Shown piece by piece: positions 1 through 8,700 of a stretch of DNA of 10,503 nt. This stretch comes from an uncultured Desulfuromonadales bacterium (lineage in GTDB: Bacteria > Desulfobacterota > Desulfuromonadia > Desulfuromonadales > Geopsychrobacteraceae). Location: NCBI GenBank assembly GCA_945788205.1, contig CALZLE010000504.1:1-10503 (forward strand), given 5' to 3'. Every line of letters begins with the position of its first letter. The first letter of the stretch is position 1. The notes beneath the pieces are model-generated. The model was not told where the DNA came from. It was given only the letters and a program-made list of their open reading frames with translations, and ran no database searches. A program made the translations under genes and the position numbers.

Positions 1-426
1 CGTTTCGGTTTCTCTTCCGCTGGTGCTGCGTCAGTCGGTGTTGCGTCCTCTGGAGCTGCTTCAGCAGAGGTCGCAGCAACTTTCTTACTGGTCCGGCGCG
101 GCCGGCGTTTCGGTTTCTCTTCCGCTGGTGCTGCGTCAGTCGGTGTTGCGTCCTCTGGAGCTGCTTCAGCAGAGGTCTCCGCAACTTTCTTACTGGTCCG
201 CCGCGGTCGACGTTTTGGCTTCTCTTCTGCTGGTGCTGTTTCAGTTGGTGTTGTGTCCACCGACGCTACTTCAGCAACGGCCTCCGCAACTTTCTCACTG
301 GCCTGGCGTTTCGGTTTCTCTTCCAGCGGCGTTTCTTCCGTCGGTTTTGTTTCTGCTGCTGCCTCGGCTGCTGGAACTTCTGCCGGCGTTTGTGCGGCTA
401 TTTTTCTTGGCCGGCGGCGAGGACGG
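1..426 (-). repeat. In-frame tandem repeats encoding the Arg-rich tail of the RNase
   Basis: Four adjoining units start at 1, 106, 211 and 307, with lengths 105, 105, 96 and 120 bp, all multiples of three. A further anchor lies at 427 and a diverged one near 671. Units 1-105 and 106-210 differ at only about five positions, so they duplicated recently. Read on the minus strand, each unit has an acidic Ala/Pro/Thr/Glu spacer, then APAEEKPKRRPRR, then TSKK or a similar basic end. The unit at 211-306 follows a module where RRPRR is replaced by RQASEK. The array runs off the window, so the copy number is unknown. Confidence 0.93.
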
Positions 427-2318
427 CGTTTCGGCTTTTCTTCTGCTGGAGCCGTATCGGCACCTTCAGAGTTTTCAGAACTGACTTCTTTGGCGGTCTC
501 CGCAGGTTTTTCTACTTCGCTACCTTCGGCCGTTGGTGCTGCTGTAGGATCAGACTGTTCTTGGGGTGTTTCTGCTGGTTGTGCCCCCGCAGTTTGTTCA
601 GCCGTCTTTTCACCTCCGGCGTTGCCTGATTGATCCGTCTTTCTCCGCCGGCGCCGGCGACGACGGCGAGACTTCTTCTCTTCGGCGGGGGCTTCGTTGT
701 CCGGCCCGTCTGTTTTGTTTTCAGCTGTGGCCGCAACCTTGTTATCGCCTGTTTCCGGACTCTCTTCCTGTTGAGCCGCTAAGGCACTTTCAATTTGATT
801 GGAGTGCGTTACCGGAGCGATTTCACGGTTGGAATCGCCGTTCTTCTCTCTTTTGTGCAGCTCAAAGTCAAGCTCACCAGGACTCATTCCGGCACGCCCG
901 AAGATCGTCACTATCAGATTAAGTTTCTGTTCCAGCTCAACGAGTGATTGTCGCTTACTGTTCAGCAAGTCGTTGGCAACATCAAGAGGAACCCAGGCTT
1001 CGATGTGGCCAATGTGTCCTTTGGATGCTGCAGCGTGAATCTGACGCAGTAGTCCAACCGCTTGATTTTCGGCACTTCTGACACGTCCTTTGCCTTGGCA
1101 ATGTGAGCACTCCAAGTAAGAACCGACGCTCAGTGTTGGCTTGAGTCGTTGACGGCTCATTTCCATCAAACCAAATTGGCTAATGCGGCCGACAGAAACC
1201 TTGGCTTTGTCATCCTTGAGCGCTTTGCGCAGCTCCTGTTCAACTTCGCGGATATGCTTGCGGTCGCGCATGTCGATAAAATCGATGACCACCAATCCGC
1301 CGAGGTCGCGCAGTCGCAATTGACGACCGACTTCGGCCGCAGCTTCGACGTTGGTTTTCGAAGCCGTCGCTTCGATTCCACTTTCACTGGACATCTTTCC
1401 TGAGTTGACGTCGATGGCGACCAGTGCTTCGGTCTGATCGATAACAATGGAACCACCAGATGGTAGAGGGATCTGGTTTTTCGACAGCGCGTCAATTTGC
1501 TCTTCGATCTGATAGCGGGAAAAAATCGGGCGACGTTCGCGATGTTGCTTTACCAGATGTGCCAGTTCCGGCATCACCAGAGCGAAGAAATCTTTGGTCT
1601 CCTGAAAAACTTTCTGGTCATCGATCAACACTTCGTCCATTTCGGTACTGAAATAGTCCCGGATTGAACGGATCACCAGATTCGATTCCTGATAAAGCTG
1701 TGACGGTGCCTTGATCTGATCTTTGCGGGCGATAATCCCTTCAAACAGGCGAACCAGATAGTCGAAATCGCGTTTCAGCTCTTCTTTTTCTTTGCCAATT
1801 CCGGCGGTTCGAACGATGTAGCCCATCCGTTCCGGCAGATCAAGTTCGGCCATGGTCCGCTTCAGTTTTTTCCGCTCCGGGTCATCCTGGATTTTACGCG
1901 AAACCCCTTTGGTCGTGCTATCGGGCATCAAAACCATATAGCGACCGGGAAGCGACAGGTTGGTGGTCAGCGCAGCACCTTTATTGCCACGCTCCTCTTT
2001 GACGATCTGGATCAGGATTTCCTGGCCACGATGCAGAATGTCATTGATCCGCGGGCGGCCTTTGTTGTCATCTTTTGGGGGATATAGACTGGAGTGGATT
2101 TCGCCGATCTGCAGAAAACCGAGTTTTTCGGCACCATAATCGACAAAAGCGGCCTGCAGTCCGGTTTCAACCCGAACCACCACCGCTTTATAGATGTTTC
2201 CTTTGGTTTGTTCCTGCCCTGCGATCTCGATATCGAGTTCACTTAATACGCCATCAACAACGATCGCCACCCGATTTTCCTCCGGGTGGGAGGCGTTGAT
2301 CAACATCTTCTTACTCAT
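1..2318 (-). CDS. Rne/Rng family endoribonuclease (RNase E/G) with repetitive Arg-rich C-terminal tail, partial
   Basis: Single-strand-specific endoribonuclease of RNA turnover and rRNA/tRNA maturation. The ATG at 2318 begins MSKKMLINAS and follows GGAAAGG (2329-2335) by 10 nt. An S1 RNA-binding domain spans about residues 35-125, and a 5'-sensor-like VRTAG has R170/T171. The DNase I-like catalytic core has D303 in IDVNSGK (codon 1410-1412) and D346 in VIDFID (codon 1281-1283). The zinc-link CSHC gives C404 and C407. These aspartates and cysteines have the same numbers as in E. coli RNase E. After about residue 506 the protein becomes a low-complexity Ala/Pro/Glu tail with nine consecutive Arg (642-668) and repeated RRPRR blocks. 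It is open at the window edge after about 772 residues, so it exceeds RNase G (about 489 aa) and resembles RNase E in layout. Family assignment is firm; E versus G naming is not. Confidence 0.96.
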   Translation of the reverse strand, partial: MSKKMLINASHPEENRVAIVVDGVLSELDIEIAGQEQTKGNIYKAVVVRVETGLQAAFVDYGAEKLGFLQIGEIHSSLYPPKDDNKGRPRINDILHRGQEILIQIVKEERGNKGAALTTNLSLPGRYMVLMPDSTTKGVSRKIQDDPERKKLKRTMAELDLPERMGYIVRTAGIGKEKEELKRDFDYLVRLFEGIIARKDQIKAPSQLYQESNLVIRSIRDYFSTEMDEVLIDDQKVFQETKDFFALVMPELAHLVKQHRERRPIFSRYQIEEQIDALSKNQIPLPSGGSIVIDQTEALVAIDVNSGKMSSESGIEATASKTNVEAAAEVGRQLRLRDLGGLVVIDFIDMRDRKHIREVEQELRKALKDDKAKVSVGRISQFGLMEMSRQRLKPTLSVGSYLECSHCQGKGRVRSAENQAVGLLRQIHAAASKGHIGHIEAWVPLDVANDLLNSKRQSLVELEQKLNLIVTIFGRAGMSPGELDFELHKREKNGDSNREIAPVTHSNQIESALAAQQEESPETGDNKVAATAENKTDGPDNEAPAEEKKSRRRRRRRRRKTDQSGNAGGEKTAEQTAGAQPAETPQEQSDPTAAPTAEGSEVEKPAETAKEVSSENSEGADTAPAEEKPKRRPRRRPRKIAAQTPAEVPAAEAAAETKPTEETPLEEKPKRQASEKVAEAVAEVASVDTTPTETAPAEEKPKRRPRRTSKKVAETSAEAAPEDATPTDAAPAEEKPKRRPRRTSKKVAATSAEAAPEDATPTDAAPAEEKPK

Positions 2319-2527
2319 TTTTTTTAAACCTTTCCGGCCGCCTTTTAAGGCGGGTCAGGCTGGATTTCAGCATGAAATGACCTCTCCGCAGTGCGGGGTC
2401 TGGAGCTGAGAAATCCAGTTCAATTTGGGATATCACCAGACTTCAGGTCCGGTGGTATCAAACTCGTTTCACTATGCTTTAGTGGTCTCAACGCGATTCG
2501 GCGGAAACACACGTAGGCTTAATAATC
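2319..2527 (-). promoter_or_regulatory. Long structured 5' leader of the RNase E/G gene
   Basis: If transcription starts near 2527 (see the promoter at 2534-2561), the mRNA leader is about 210 nt. It can fold into three elements. One is a stem with arms at 2429-2440 and 2448-2459 and a 7-nt loop. The second is a larger stem pairing 2360-2371 with 2405-2418 (one small bulge), enclosing a GC-rich hairpin at 2379-2400. The third is CCGCCTT/AAGGCGG at 2338-2353, only 2 nt upstream of the Shine-Dalgarno GGAAAGG. The E. coli rne mRNA has a long hairpin-bearing leader through which RNase E represses itself. A similar role here is inference. Confidence 0.5.
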
Positions 2528-2533
2528 CTCGGA

Positions 2534-2561
2534 ACTATAGCAGATATGGGACGTCTGTAAA
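2534..2561 (-). promoter_or_regulatory. Sigma70-type promoter for the RNase E/G gene
   Basis: On the minus strand there is TTTACA (2556-2561; one mismatch to TTGACA), a 16-nt spacer, and TATAGT (2534-2539) preceded by TG at the extended -10 position (TGCTATAGT, 2534-2542). The predicted start is near 2527. No better candidate was seen closer to the start codon. Confidence 0.6.
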
Positions 2562-2669
2562 TCATAATTGAACATGATGGCACATTTTAACATTGTTTCA
2601 ATAGGGCGATCAGATAAAATTTTACGAAATTTTGATTGTGATTTTTTGTATTTTTGTTTGAATGACGCT

Positions 2670-2704
2670 GCAGAATATCCTGACCTGACTGTAGAATATT
2701 CTGC
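2670..2704. promoter_or_regulatory. Inverted repeat, candidate operator or activator site for the efflux operon
   Basis: GCAGAATAT (2670-2678) is matched by its reverse complement ATATTCTGC (2696-2704), with 17 nt between them. The right arm also lies in a perfect 10-bp palindrome, AGAATATTCT (2694-2703). The centre is about 95-105 bp upstream of the likely transcription start. That suits an activator or enhancer-binding protein better than a repressor overlapping the promoter. The regulator is unknown, and no regulator gene lies in the window. Confidence 0.45.
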
Positions 2705-2766
2705 GTAAAATGGTCATATCTTTCGATTTATTCTTATAAGTGACAGTTATTGTTAGGTTAATTGTT

Positions 2767-2788
2767 TTGGCATGAAACCTGTTATACT
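2767..2788 (+). promoter_or_regulatory. Promoter-like element of the efflux operon (extended -10 or sigma54-like)
   Basis: TATACT (2783-2788) preceded by TG at the right distance forms an extended -10 (TGTTATACT, 2780/2781-2788). No good -35 is present at 16-18 bp. The same bases also approximate a sigma54 site: TGGCA with GG at 2769-2770, and at the -12 position GT (2781-2782) where the consensus has GC. Either reading puts the start near 2793-2796, leaving a leader of about 36 nt before the TTG codon. The sigma class cannot be decided from sequence alone. Confidence 0.45.
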
Positions 2789-2830
2789 CAATGGAGAATT
2801 TTTAATTTTCTAAGTCCATAGGAGTTCGCT

Positions 2831-4138
2831 TTGATACCGATACGCATGAAAACGGTCAGCTTATTGTTCGCGGCCTTATTGTTTACAACTATCCAGTCTT
2901 TGGCGGCTGAATCTTCTCAGTTGGTGCAATTGCTGGAAGAGGCGGACCAGAATAACCCTGAACTTCTGGCCGCCCGTGATCGAGCTGAAATGGTCAGTTT
3001 CAAGGAGGATCAGGCGAACTCTCTGGATGATCCGATGCTGGGTGTTGGTCTGATCAATATCCCGGTTGATGAATTTAACACCGATTCCACCCCGATGTCA
3101 GGCAGCACCCTGACCCTGGCGCAGAAATTCCCTTTTCCCGGGAAGTTGGCGGCCAGGGGTGGGATGGCTAAGCAGAGAGCGCTCTGGTATGCCAACGCTT
3201 ACCAGGATGCCCGGCTGAGATTGCGTCAGCAGGTGAAGGATGCCTGGTATCGGCTGCTTTTTCAACGTCAGGCGATCGAGTTGACCAACCAGAACATCGA
3301 TATTCTTGATGACTTTATCCGCCTCACAGAAACCCGCTACCAGGTCGGTAAAGGCCTGCAACAGAACGTGTTGAAGGCGCAGGTGGAACGGTCAAAACTG
3401 TATGACAAGCTCTTGGACCTGCAGGAAAAGGAAGAGTCAACCTTGGCCGAACTGAACAATCTGGTCGGGCGGAAAACCGATCAACCGCTGGGGGAACAGC
3501 CGATTCCCGTGCTGGGTCATGATGCGCTCGCTCTGGGTGAGTTGCAGGGGGGGGCGCAGCAGCGTCGGCCGCTGTTCGCCGCCTACCGCTCGCTGATCGA
3601 TCAGTTCAAAGAGCAGAGGACCTTGGCCAAGTTGAACTATAAACCCGATTTTAATGTCTGGGGCGGTTACCGCTGGCGGGATGACAACCTGCCGGACGGT
3701 GGCAGCGACTTTATCAGTGCCGGCGTCACGATCAATCTTCCGGTTTATAAACGTCGCCTCAATGCGGCCGTTGCCGAGGCCGACTCCGGTCTGCGCATGG
3801 CCTATCAACGTTACCAGGATTTTGGCACCAAGGTCGACCTGGATATCCATCGCTCCCTGACCCGGATGAATGAAGCGATGGCGCAGACCGAACTTTACAA
3901 GACCGGAATCATCCCGCAGGCCGACCAGACCTTCAAGTCGACGCTGGCAGCCTATCAGGTCGATAAGGTCGATTTTCTCGACCTGCTCGACTCGTTGTTG
4001 ACCCTTTACCGCTACGAGATCGACTACTATCGGGCCCTGACCGACCACGAGCGGGGACTCGCCAAGCTGGTGTTTGCCGCCGGTCTCGAAAATGAACTGC
4101 TCAAGGACACTTCTCGCCAATCCCGTGAAGGACAATAA
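2831..4138 (+). CDS. TolC-family outer membrane factor of a CusC/CzcC-type heavy-metal efflux system
   Basis: Forms the trimeric outer-membrane channel of the tripartite pump encoded with the next two genes. The 435-residue protein opens with a signal peptide (about residues 1-26, hydrophobic LLFAALLF, cleavage after LAA). There is no lipobox cysteine, unlike E. coli CusC. The mature part has two similar alpha-helical OEP halves (about 30-220 and 240-420) rich in Gln, Leu and coiled-coil heptads. DPMLGVGLINIPVDEF near residues 65-80 is typical of OMFs of metal RND systems. The TTG start is chosen because AGGAG (2820-2824) lies 6 nt before it; the in-frame ATG at 2846 would be 21 nt away. The gene ends 2 nt before the adaptor gene, indicating translational coupling. 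Substrate is inferred from the neighbours. Confidence 0.92.
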   Translation: MIPIRMKTVSLLFAALLFTTIQSLAAESSQLVQLLEEADQNNPELLAARDRAEMVSFKEDQANSLDDPMLGVGLINIPVDEFNTDSTPMSGSTLTLAQKFPFPGKLAARGGMAKQRALWYANAYQDARLRLRQQVKDAWYRLLFQRQAIELTNQNIDILDDFIRLTETRYQVGKGLQQNVLKAQVERSKLYDKLLDLQEKEESTLAELNNLVGRKTDQPLGEQPIPVLGHDALALGELQGGAQQRRPLFAAYRSLIDQFKEQRTLAKLNYKPDFNVWGGYRWRDDNLPDGGSDFISAGVTINLPVYKRRLNAAVAEADSGLRMAYQRYQDFGTKVDLDIHRSLTRMNEAMAQTELYKTGIIPQADQTFKSTLAAYQVDKVDFLDLLDSLLTLYRYEIDYYRALTDHERGLAKLVFAAGLENELLKDTSRQSREGQ

Positions 4139-4140
4139 TC

Positions 4141-5667
4141 ATGAAAGCCATGCACAAAAATTCTCTGGCCCTGTTATTTTGCCTTGCCCTGATCCTCTCC
4201 GGGGGGCTGGCCTATGTTACCGGAAACCTGAGCGGTGAACGGTCTTTGACCGATTCCGGTCCGGCTCACGTGCACGCCGAAAACGCCAAGTATACCTGCG
4301 GCATGCATCCGATGATTATTGTTGACGAACCGGGCAGCTGCCCGATCTGCGGGATGGATTTAACGCCGTTAAAAGCGGGTGTTGCCGGTGGCGGCGGTAG
4401 TGAACCGAGCGGCGAACGCAAGATCAAATACTGGCAGGCGCCGATGGATCCAACCTACATCCGCGATGAGCCGGGCAAGTCGCCGATGGGGATGGACCTG
4501 ATCCCGGTCTATGAGGACCAGGCACCAGGTGGCGCGATCATCAGCATCGACCCGGTGACCGCGCAGAACATGGGGGTTCGGACAGCTCTGGTGAAAAAAG
4601 CCGATATCAGCCGTGAGATCAGCACCGTCGGTCTGGTCGGCTACGAAGAGCCGAAGCAGTATTCGGTCAACGCCAAGATCGCCGGCTGGGTGGAAAAACT
4701 CTATGTCAATGAAACCGGTCAACAGGTGAAAAAGGGGCAGGCACTGCTGGAAATCTACAGTCCCGAGCTGGTCACCGCGCAGGAAGAGCTGCTGCTGGCC
4801 AAGGACACCCTGGAAGCGGTCTCCCAATCCAGTTTTAAGCAGATTGCCGAAAGTGGCCAGCGGCTGTTGGAGGCCTCTCGGCAGCGGCTCAAGCTGTGGG
4901 ATATCAGCGACCGGCAGATCAAGCAGATCGAAACCAGCGGCAAGGTGCAGAAGCGGCTGACCCTCTATGCCCCCTACGACGGGATCGTCTCGATGAAGAT
5001 GGTCAATGAAGGGATGCATATCAAGCCGGGGATGGAGCTGTTCCAGATTTCCGACATCTCTCGGGTCTGGGTCTACGCTGATCTGTACGAGTATGAGCTT
5101 CCCTGGGTCAAGGTTGACCAGCAGGCGACGGTTTATCTACCCTATGCCAGCAGCCAGCCGTTGACCGCCAAGGTTGACTATATCTACCCGTACGTCGAAG
5201 CGAAAACCCGCACCGTCAAGGCGCGCCTGGTGTTTGAGAACGCTGACTTCGAGCTGCGGCCCGATATGTATGTCAATGTCCGCTTGCAGGGGCAGGCGAT
5301 GACCGATGCCCTGGTGGTGCCGCAGGAAGCTATTCTTCACTCCGGCGAGAAACAAACGGTCTTCGTTGCCCTGGATGAAGGTAAGTTCGAGCCGCGCCAG
5401 ATCAAGATCGGCTTGCAGGATGGTGCGGGGCAGGTCCAGGTTCTGCAGGGATTGCTCGCAGGGGAACGGGTGGTGACCTCGGCCCAGTTCATGCTTGATT
5501 CGGAAAGCAAGCTGCGCGAAGCGATCCAGAAAATGCTCGATGCACGCTCGTCGGCCGGAGAAAAAGATTCTTCAGGCGCAGAAGATGCAGAGTCGGCGGA
5601 CGATCTGTTCGGCGATGAAAGCAAAGCGGGCAAAAAGGCCGAGACTGCTGACGATCTGTTCGAGTAA
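4141..5667 (+). CDS. cusB: CusB-type RND efflux periplasmic adaptor with two heavy-metal-binding domains
   Basis: Membrane-fusion protein bridging the RND pump and outer membrane channel, and able to bind metal itself. Residues 1-30 form an N-terminal signal or anchor helix. Residues 51-77 form a heavy-metal-binding domain with C53, M55, H56, M58, C67, C70 and M72 (CGMHPM and CPICGMD). Residues 96-124 form a second, cysteine-free copy with W98, M102, M116 and M118, matching the methionine cluster of E. coli CusB (M49/M64/M66). Barrel-sandwich/lipoyl halves, a long alpha-hairpin (about 210-270) and beta-barrel and membrane-proximal domains follow. At 508 aa it is about 100 residues longer than E. 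coli CusB, owing to the extra metal domain and an acidic tail. The tail carries ESADDLF (5590-5610) and ETADDLF (5641-5661). AAGGA at 4128-4132 is 8 nt before the ATG. Confidence 0.95.
   Translation: MKAMHKNSLALLFCLALILSGGLAYVTGNLSGERSLTDSGPAHVHAENAKYTCGMHPMIIVDEPGSCPICGMDLTPLKAGVAGGGGSEPSGERKIKYWQAPMDPTYIRDEPGKSPMGMDLIPVYEDQAPGGAIISIDPVTAQNMGVRTALVKKADISREISTVGLVGYEEPKQYSVNAKIAGWVEKLYVNETGQQVKKGQALLEIYSPELVTAQEELLLAKDTLEAVSQSSFKQIAESGQRLLEASRQRLKLWDISDRQIKQIETSGKVQKRLTLYAPYDGIVSMKMVNEGMHIKPGMELFQISDISRVWVYADLYEYELPWVKVDQQATVYLPYASSQPLTAKVDYIYPYVEAKTRTVKARLVFENADFELRPDMYVNVRLQGQAMTDALVVPQEAILHSGEKQTVFVALDEGKFEPRQIKIGLQDGAGQVQVLQGLLAGERVVTSAQFMLDSESKLREAIQKMLDARSSAGEKDSSGAEDAESADDLFGDESKAGKKAETADDLFE
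5590..5661 (+). repeat. Duplicated ADDLF motif in the acidic tail of the adaptor
   Basis: Two 21-bp segments (5590-5610 and 5641-5661) encode ESADDLF and ETADDLF, separated by ten residues of Gly/Asp/Glu/Lys. The second copy ends one residue before the stop codon. The surrounding 40 residues are Ser/Ala/Asp/Glu/Lys-rich and probably unstructured. The function is unknown; a short docking or metal-attracting peptide is possible. Confidence 0.75.
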
Positions 5668-5737
5668 GCCGGCAGCCCTGGAAGATATATTGCACGGAAA
5701 ATGATTCTGCAACCCGAACCACGCAAAAGGCATAAGC

Positions 5738-8700
5738 ATGCTTGAACATATCATCGAATGGTCGATCAAGAACAAGTTCATGGTGGTGCTGCTGACCTTC
5801 TTTATGATCGTCGGCGGCATCTACGCCCTGTCGAAAACCCCGTTGGACGCCATCCCGGACTTGTCGGATGTGCAGGTTATCGTCTTTACCGAGTACCCAG
5901 GTCAGGCTCCCGAGGTGGTCGAGGATCAGGTCACCTATCCCCTGACCACCCAGATGCTGGCGGTGCCGCAGGCGAAAACCGTGCGCGGCTACTCCTTCTT
6001 CGGTCTTTCGTTTGTCTATATTATCTTCGAGGATGGCACCGATCTTTACTGGGCCCGTTCACGGGTGCTGGAATACCTGAACTATGCTGCGGGCAAATTG
6101 CCTGCCGGTGTCACCCCGAGCTTGGGCCCGGATGCCACCGGGGTCGGCTGGGTCTATGAATATGTGCTTGAGAGTGATCAGCACGATCTGCAACAGCTGC
6201 GCTCGATTCAGGACTGGTTTCTGCGATACGAGCTGACCGCGGTCGACGGCGTCTCGGAAGTTGCCTCTATCGGCGGCTACGTCAAACAGTATCAGGTCGA
6301 GATCGATCCCGACCGGCTGCTGGCCTATCATCTGACCATTCCGCAGATAAGAAAGGCGATCAAGCGCAGCAATAATGATGTTGGCGGCAGATTGGTTGAA
6401 ATGGCGGAAACCGAATTCATGGTGCGGGGGTTAGGTTATTTTAAATCGGCCGCCGATATAGAACAGGTCGTGGTCGGCACCGATATGCGTGGCACGCCGA
6501 TTCTGCTGCGCGATCTGGCAAGAGTGACGATCGGGCCGGAGCTGCGCCGCGGGCTCGCCGAACTGGATGGCCAGGGTGAAGTGGTCGGTGGCGTGGTGAT
6601 CATGCGTTACGGCGGCAACGCGCTCAAAACCATTGAAAAGGTCAAGGAGAAGCTGGAAGCATTGCAGTCCGGCCTGCCCGAAGGGGTCAAGATCCGGACC
6701 GTCTATGATCGTAGTGGCCTGATCGAGCGGGCGGTCGATAATCTGACCGTGAAGCTGATCGAGGAGAGTATCGTCGTTGCGGTGATCACAGCACTGTTCC
6801 TGTTCCACCTGCCCAGTTCCCTGGTCGCCATTTTGACCCTGCCGATAGCGATCCTGATGGCCTTCATGGTCATGTACTGGCAGGGGATCAATGCCAACAT
6901 CATGAGCCTGGGCGGAATCGCCATTGCCATCGGCGCGATGATCGACGCTGCTATCATCATGATCGAAAATGCCCACAAACATCTGGAGCGTGATCGCGGC
7001 AAAAAGGAACACTGGGCAATTATCACCGACTCCTGCAAGGAAGTCGGCCCTTCACTGTTTTATGCTCTGCTGGTGATTACCGTCTCCTTCTTCCCGGTGT
7101 TTGTTCTGGGGGAGCAGTCGGGGCGGATGTTCAAGCCGCTGGCTTTTACCAAGACCTACGCCATGGCCGCCGGAGCCTTGCTCTCGGTGACCCTTGTGCC
7201 GGTGCTGCTTGGCTGGTTTGTGCGGGGGAAAATCCCTGATGAGCAAAAGAATCCGATCAACCGGTTCCTGTTCTGGGCCTATAACCCGATGGTCGATTTT
7301 GTCATCAGATGGCGCAAAATGACGCTGGTGGTCGCCCTATTGGTCACCATGTCGATCGCCTTTCCGCTGCAAAAGATGGGTTCGGAATTCATGCCGCCGC
7401 TTTATGAGGGCGACCTGCTCTACATGCCGACTACCCTGCCGGGGATTTCGATCACCAAGGCCAAGGAACTGCTGCAGCAGACCGACCGGATCATTGCCCA
7501 GTTCCCCGAGGTGCATCACGTTTTCGGCAAGGTTGGTCGCGCTGAGACCGCCACCGACCCGGCGCCGTTGTCGATGATTGAAACCACCATCATGCTCAAG
7601 CCGGAGGAGGAATGGCGCCAGGTTGAAAAGGAGCGTTTTTACGACGACTGGCCGGAGTGGAGCAAAGAGCCGCTCGGCTGGGTCTGGCCCAAGCAGGGGA
7701 CCATCAGCATCGAGGAACTGAAGAAGGAACTTAATGACGCGATCCAGTTTCCCGGGCTGACCAATGCCTGGACCATGCCGATCAAAACCCGCATCGACAT
7801 GCTTTCCACCGGCATCAAGACCCCGCTCGGCATCAAGATCATGGGCGATGACCTCGATGTGCTGTCGAAACTTGGCGAAGAGATCGAGGCGGTGATACAA
7901 GAGGTGCCGGGCACCCTGAGCGTCTATTCCGAGCGGGTGGTCGGTGGCAACTATCTCGACTTTGATATCGACCGGGCTGCGGTGGCGCGCTACGGACTGA
8001 CCGTGGGCGATGTTCAGGATACCATTCAATCGGCGATCGGCGGTATGAACGTCACGCAAACCGTCGAAGGGCTGGAGCGTTACCCGGTCAATATCCGTTA
8101 TGCCCGCGATTACCGCAACGACCTGCAGGCACTGCAGCGGGTGTTGATCCCGCTCCCCGGCGGCAAGCACATTCCTGTCTCCCAGGTCGCCGAGATCAAG
8201 ATCCGCAAAGGACCGCCCGGCATCAAGAGCGAGAATGCCCGCCGTACTGCCTGGGTCTATGTTGATTTGTCCGGTATCGACGTCGGCACCTATGTGGCAG
8301 CCGCGCAGAAGGTGGTTGAGGAGAAGATCAAACTGCCGGCAGGCTACAATCTGGTCTGGAGTGGTCAGTACGAATATATGCAGGCGGCAGCGGCCAAGCT
8401 CAAAGTGGTCATCCCGCTGACCCTGCTGATTATTTTTGTCATCATCTATACCAGCACCAAGTCGCTGGTCAAAACCGGGATTATTTTCGTCGCTCTGCCG
8501 CTGTCGATGGTTGGTTGCTTCTGGTTCCTCTGGGCTCTCGATTACAATATGTCGGTGGCGGTCTGGGTCGGAATCATCGCCCTGGCGGGGATCTCGGCTG
8601 AGACCGGGGTGGTCATGCTGCTCTATCTCGATCTGGCTTACGAGCTCTGGAAAGAGAACAACCGGATGGCCAATCGCGGCGACCTGATCCAGGCGATCCA

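Larger units (their letters stand above)
2562..2830. other. AT-rich divergent intergenic region upstream of the efflux operon
   Basis: No credible gene is visible here. The stretch 2562-2665 is AT-rich, with short A/T runs such as AAAATTTTACGAAATTTT (2616-2633) and nothing further that I can name. The inverted repeat at 2670-2704 and the promoter-like element at 2767-2788 are listed separately. The region carries the control signals of the plus-strand efflux operon. Confidence 0.6.

Noticed and set aside
1..426. Possible CRISPR array because of about 105-bp spaced repeats
   Set aside because: There are no short identical repeats separated by unique spacers; the units are contiguous, in frame and coding.
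23..484. Plus-strand open frame with repeated RQSVLRPLELLQQRS
   Set aside because: It is the complement of the repetitive RNase tail; its repeats arise from the minus-strand 105-bp units, and it has no Shine-Dalgarno or family match.
2338..2459. Hairpins read as intrinsic terminators
   Set aside because: They lie between divergent genes, upstream of both starts, with no U-tract after the stems, so a leader-RNA role is more sensible.
2846..2848. ATG at 2846 as start of the outer membrane factor
   Set aside because: AGGAG at 2820-2824 is 21 nt away, against 6 nt from the in-frame TTG at 2831. The alternative remains possible, since either start yields a signal peptide.
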